From Flavobacterium sp. (lineage in GTDB: Bacteria; Bacteroidota; Bacteroidia; Flavobacteriales; Flavobacteriaceae): a DNA stretch of 64,000 nucleotides. Position 1 is the stretch's first letter; each line of letters starts with the position of its first letter. Shown piece after piece: positions 61,567-64,000 of this stretch. The position numbers and the translations under genes are program-made. A model generated the notes under the pieces. The model was given only the letters and a program-made list of their open reading frames with translations, searched no databases and was not told where the DNA came from. The stretch spans positions 1 to 64,000 of the forward strand of contig NZ_SEBS01000016.1 of the NCBI RefSeq assembly GCF_004211145.1. The letters are read 5' to 3'.

Positions 61567-61998
61567 TTATTGGTTGTGGTTTACTGAAAAAACTCGGATG
61601 CCTTTTGAATTTCCGACAGATTGAAGTTTGCAGATGACGTGATTTATTTCATCGAATGCGATATTTTGTCTGAAAAAATGCTCTCTAAACAAACTTCCCG
61701 ACCGACCGTAGGCTTTGTTGACACCTTTGCAATAAGCGTTGAAAAAGTGGGAAAGCGGCAGGTGGATTTTCTCACGGTATTTTTCGGCGATCGTTGATTC
61801 ATCGTTGATTCGGATCACGATTTCGAAACGGTCTTCCTGCAAACAGCAGGCGTGCAACGTTCCGATGTGGCGCAAATGTCGGTGCAACAAGTTCACAAAA
61901 TAATAGTAATTGCGCTCTTCGAAGAAAATCTTTTCGCGGTTGTTGGCGGTGTTTCGGATCAGGTAGAAATGATTGGGTTGGAAGGGTTCTTTTTTCAT
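61567..61998 (-). CDS. RAYT-like (IS200-type) protein without HUH motif
   Basis: The 143-residue protein follows the fold of REP-associated tyrosine transposases: NHFYLIRNTANNREKIFFEE, then FNAYCKGVNKAYGRSGSLFR with the FNAYxKxxNKxYxRxGSLF block. The metal-binding HxH of the catalytic NHFHLLI element is replaced by EDRFEIVIRI, and I see no full HUH. The protein is therefore likely inactive as a nuclease or domesticated for DNA binding. It lies in the A2M-pbpC operon and 42 bases from a perfect palindrome (62040-62072), the kind of target such proteins bind. Confidence 0.75.
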   Translation of the reverse strand: MKKEPFQPNHFYLIRNTANNREKIFFEERNYYYFVNLLHRHLRHIGTLHACCLQEDRFEIVIRINDESTIAEKYREKIHLPLSHFFNAYCKGVNKAYGRSGSLFREHFFRQNIAFDEINHVICKLQSVGNSKGIRVFSVNHNQ

Positions 61999-62039
61999 GT
62001 TGGATGGCGTTTAAAAATTTTATGGCTTGGACGTTTTGT

Positions 62040-62072
62040 AGACCTAACAGGTTTTGAAAACCTGTTAGGTCT
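62040..62072. repeat. Perfect 33-bp palindrome, copy 2
   Basis: Identical to 23868-23900: arm AGACCTAACAGGTTTT, central G, exact complement. It lies between the A2M and RAYT-like genes. Confidence 0.9.
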
Positions 62073-62130
62073 TACAAAGCAACCCTTATCGCACTGTTTT
62101 CCGGTACATTTTTCCCACCTATTTTGTTAA

Positions 62131-64000
62131 TTAACGCACAACCTCAACCCATTGCCCTTTATTCCTCGCTAAAAAGTCATTGTCATACATCGCCTCACAT
62201 TGCAAGCCCGGCAAATAATAAACGCCCAAATACGACGCGTTGAGCAACATGCTGAACTTCTTACTTTCGCCCGCTTTCAAACCGAAATAATAATTCGCCC
62301 GATCATCGCGTATGTCAATATAATCGGCGGTGTTCTGCGTCGCGTCGCCATAATCGGTATAGCGCGTGTTGACGATCTCGAAGCCCGATGGCAAAATCTG
62401 TGTAAGCGCGACATTATCAACGAATTCGTTTTTTTGGTTCGTCACCGAGACCTCGGCGATGAATTCGGTGCCTTGCTTGATTTTGGTCACATTCACGACG
62501 TTGCCTTTTCGGTCTTTGAAAACGGTTGCGATCTTGAGGTTCCGCTGTTCGGCAAACTCTTTTCCGACAGGCAAAATTCCACTATTCAACAATCTCACGT
62601 AAACCGTATTGCCTTTCGTATTCTTGAGCGTAACCGAATTCTTTCCGGGATTCGCGACCAAATTCCTACTTGCGAACGATTTCGTCGTTTTTACCGAAAC
62701 GTCTTTCCCGCCTTCCACGAACAACACTTCAAGCCCGCCGCGACCGTTTGCAAGCGCGAACTTCGACATCGCATACAATGAATACGCCGTAGTCTGCGTA
62801 CTCATCCATCGGTTCGCCGACAGATCCTTGGCGAGTTTCCCTGCCGTCGCAAATGCTTGTTTCTGCTGTCCGAGCAACAGCAACGTTTCCAACGCCATCG
62901 CGCGATTTCTCTCGGCCGAACCATAGTAATAATAATGTTCGTCGTACTCATCGATCTTCGATTTGGCAAGCAACGCCAATCCCGCAGAATTCTGTTTGAT
63001 GAGCGCATAAGTCGCCGCGAGTCGCAATTTACTCTCATTCGAAATTCCTGCGGTTTCACGTAGTCGGTTCATCGACGCGACATCGGGCGAACCGGCCAAA
63101 GCGAGCGTATACAAACGATACGCCTGACCCAAATCATTCCCGTATTGCGGTTCGTAACGCCATTGTTTCGCCGTTTTTTGTTGGTATGAAATCCATTTCG
63201 ATTTAAATCCGAACGGCAACACATAGCCTTTTTTCTCGGCCTCAAGCAAGAAATGTCCCGCGTACGAAGTTCCCCAATCGTCGGCGTAACCCATTCCCGG
63301 CCAATACGCGACGCCGCCACTGGCAAGCTGGAAGCTGTTCAGACGCTGGATTCCCGCCGAAACGTTTCGTTGTATGCTTGCCTTTCGCGAAGGTTCGATG
63401 TCCATCACGTCGGCGAGATACAATTGCGGGAACACCGACGACGTAGTCTGTTCGACGCAACCGTGCGGATATTGGATCAAGTAATTCAAACGTCGGTTCA
63501 AATCGATTGTCGGCACCGATGAAACCTCAAGCGCCGCCTTAATGCTCGAACGTTCCCCGAAAGCGTCCCACGTAATTGTTTTCGAACTGTTCGGCGCGAG
63601 CAGAATGTCGGTAAACGTATTGGTAACCGGATTCGGGTTCATCACATCGAGTTCTACATCGTACGTCGATTTTTCGTTGCCCGACGTCGCGATCACTTGG
63701 ACTTTCCCGATTCCCGTCGCGTTGTTGACCGCGAGATTGAAATACAGCATTTTCTCATCGGGTTGTGAAAACGAAACGGTTTGTGTCGCATTCCCGACGA
63801 TCCGGATGTTATTTGTCGTCTTGATTTCGACTTTGACGTTCTTGACGTTGTTCTTCATCGCAAAAACCGTAACCGGAAGCGTGACCTTTTCCGATGGCGT
63901 GATTTTCCTCGGAAGCGATGCCAAAACCATAAGCGGACTGCGTACCGGAGTAGCTTTCTCGGTATTTCCGTAAGCGCCTGTTTTCGAATTCGCGGCCACG
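62131..64000 (-). CDS. Alpha-2-macroglobulin family protein, C-terminal part
   Basis: About 622 residues are visible and the gene continues past the window end; the GTG at 63999 is internal. The segment PVRSPLMVLASLPRKITPSE is a macroglobulin beta-sandwich. ALEVSSVPTIDLNRRLNYLI and QYPHGCVEQTTSSVFPQLYL contain the thioester motif GCVEQ. The thioester-containing helical domain follows (SGGVAYWPGMGYADDWGTSY), and the receptor-binding-like end has LPSGFEIVNTRY. Bacterial A2M is a periplasmic protease trap that works beside PBP1C. It is the first gene of the operon leading to pbpC, as far as visible. Confidence 0.95.
   Translation of the reverse strand, partial: VAANSKTGAYGNTEKATPVRSPLMVLASLPRKITPSEKVTLPVTVFAMKNNVKNVKVEIKTTNNIRIVGNATQTVSFSQPDEKMLYFNLAVNNATGIGKVQVIATSGNEKSTYDVELDVMNPNPVTNTFTDILLAPNSSKTITWDAFGERSSIKAALEVSSVPTIDLNRRLNYLIQYPHGCVEQTTSSVFPQLYLADVMDIEPSRKASIQRNVSAGIQRLNSFQLASGGVAYWPGMGYADDWGTSYAGHFLLEAEKKGYVLPFGFKSKWISYQQKTAKQWRYEPQYGNDLGQAYRLYTLALAGSPDVASMNRLRETAGISNESKLRLAATYALIKQNSAGLALLAKSKIDEYDEHYYYYGSAERNRAMALETLLLLGQQKQAFATAGKLAKDLSANRWMSTQTTAYSLYAMSKFALANGRGGLEVLFVEGGKDVSVKTTKSFASRNLVANPGKNSVTLKNTKGNTVYVRLLNSGILPVGKEFAEQRNLKIATVFKDRKGNVVNVTKIKQGTEFIAEVSVTNQKNEFVDNVALTQILPSGFEIVNTRYTDYGDATQNTADYIDIRDDRANYYFGLKAGESKKFSMLLNASYLGVYYLPGLQCEAMYDNDFLARNKGQWVEVVR

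Overview
The window is a chromosomal segment of a member of the Bacteroidota, most likely a Flavobacterium or close relative. Evidence: the gliding-motility pair gldE-gldD, several secreted proteins with type IX secretion (T9SS) C-terminal sorting domains, TAnnTTTG-type promoters with weak Shine-Dalgarno sequences, and many dispersed Flavobacteriaceae-like repeats. Base composition is moderate (many GCG/CGC/TCG codons), except for a clearly AT-rich island at about 41.8-45.3 kb.

Layout. 0-1.3 kb: end of rpsB, and tsf. 1.7-9.5 kb: a secreted GH30 glycosidase, a TraB/GumN giant protein, tag, a queuosine-precursor transporter and a lipoprotein. 9.7-12.9 kb (minus): ald, aat, a DUF3127 protein and a flavin-reductase-like protein. 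13.4-19.2 kb: a histidine kinase, a frameshifted lipoprotein gene, a T9SS adhesin, a HIT protein, greA and a Rieske-like lipoprotein. 19.2-23.7 kb: two GH92 mannosidases in one operon. 24.3-31 kb (minus): a TonB-dependent receptor behind a TPP riboswitch, arfB, a DUF4301 protein, a PnuC-type transporter, a GGGP-synthase-family protein and a phosphopantetheinyl transferase. 31.2-41.6 kb: ahcY, an S41 protease, rplU-rpmA, an M16 protease pair, a DMT permease and a copper-type HMA lipoprotein.

41.8-46.0 kb is the accessory highlight. A 520-residue lipoprotein ends in a domain resembling the T6SS amidase effector Tae4 (candidate catalytic C383 and H488). It is followed by an array of small lipoprotein genes: two intact Tai4-like candidate immunity genes, two decayed Tai4-like copies, and two members of an unnamed second lipoprotein family. 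The N-terminal half of the toxin gene has host-like composition, while the C-terminal domain and the array are AT-rich. This suggests a polymorphic toxin in which a C-terminal module plus its immunity genes were acquired behind a resident lipoprotein carrier. Delivery from an outer-membrane lipoprotein is inference.

46.1-53.6 kb: gldD, gldE, ssb, a 1.7-kb repeat field (a compound 50-66-bp minisatellite and a 12-unit array of about 102 bp), mutY, an HU gene, a 30-aa basic protein gene and rng. 54-64 kb (minus): two paralogous T9SS proteins, pbpC, a lipoprotein-like gene, a RAYT-like protein that has lost its HUH motif, and the C-terminal part of an alpha-2-macroglobulin (thioester GCVEQ).

Repeats recur through the window: five copies of a structured element (one lies between the TPP riboswitch and the receptor coding sequence), two perfect 33-bp palindromes, and short ACCCTGA, GTGCCTGA and AAAGCGCAGCGTGTCC arrays. 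I saw no tRNA, rRNA or CRISPR array.
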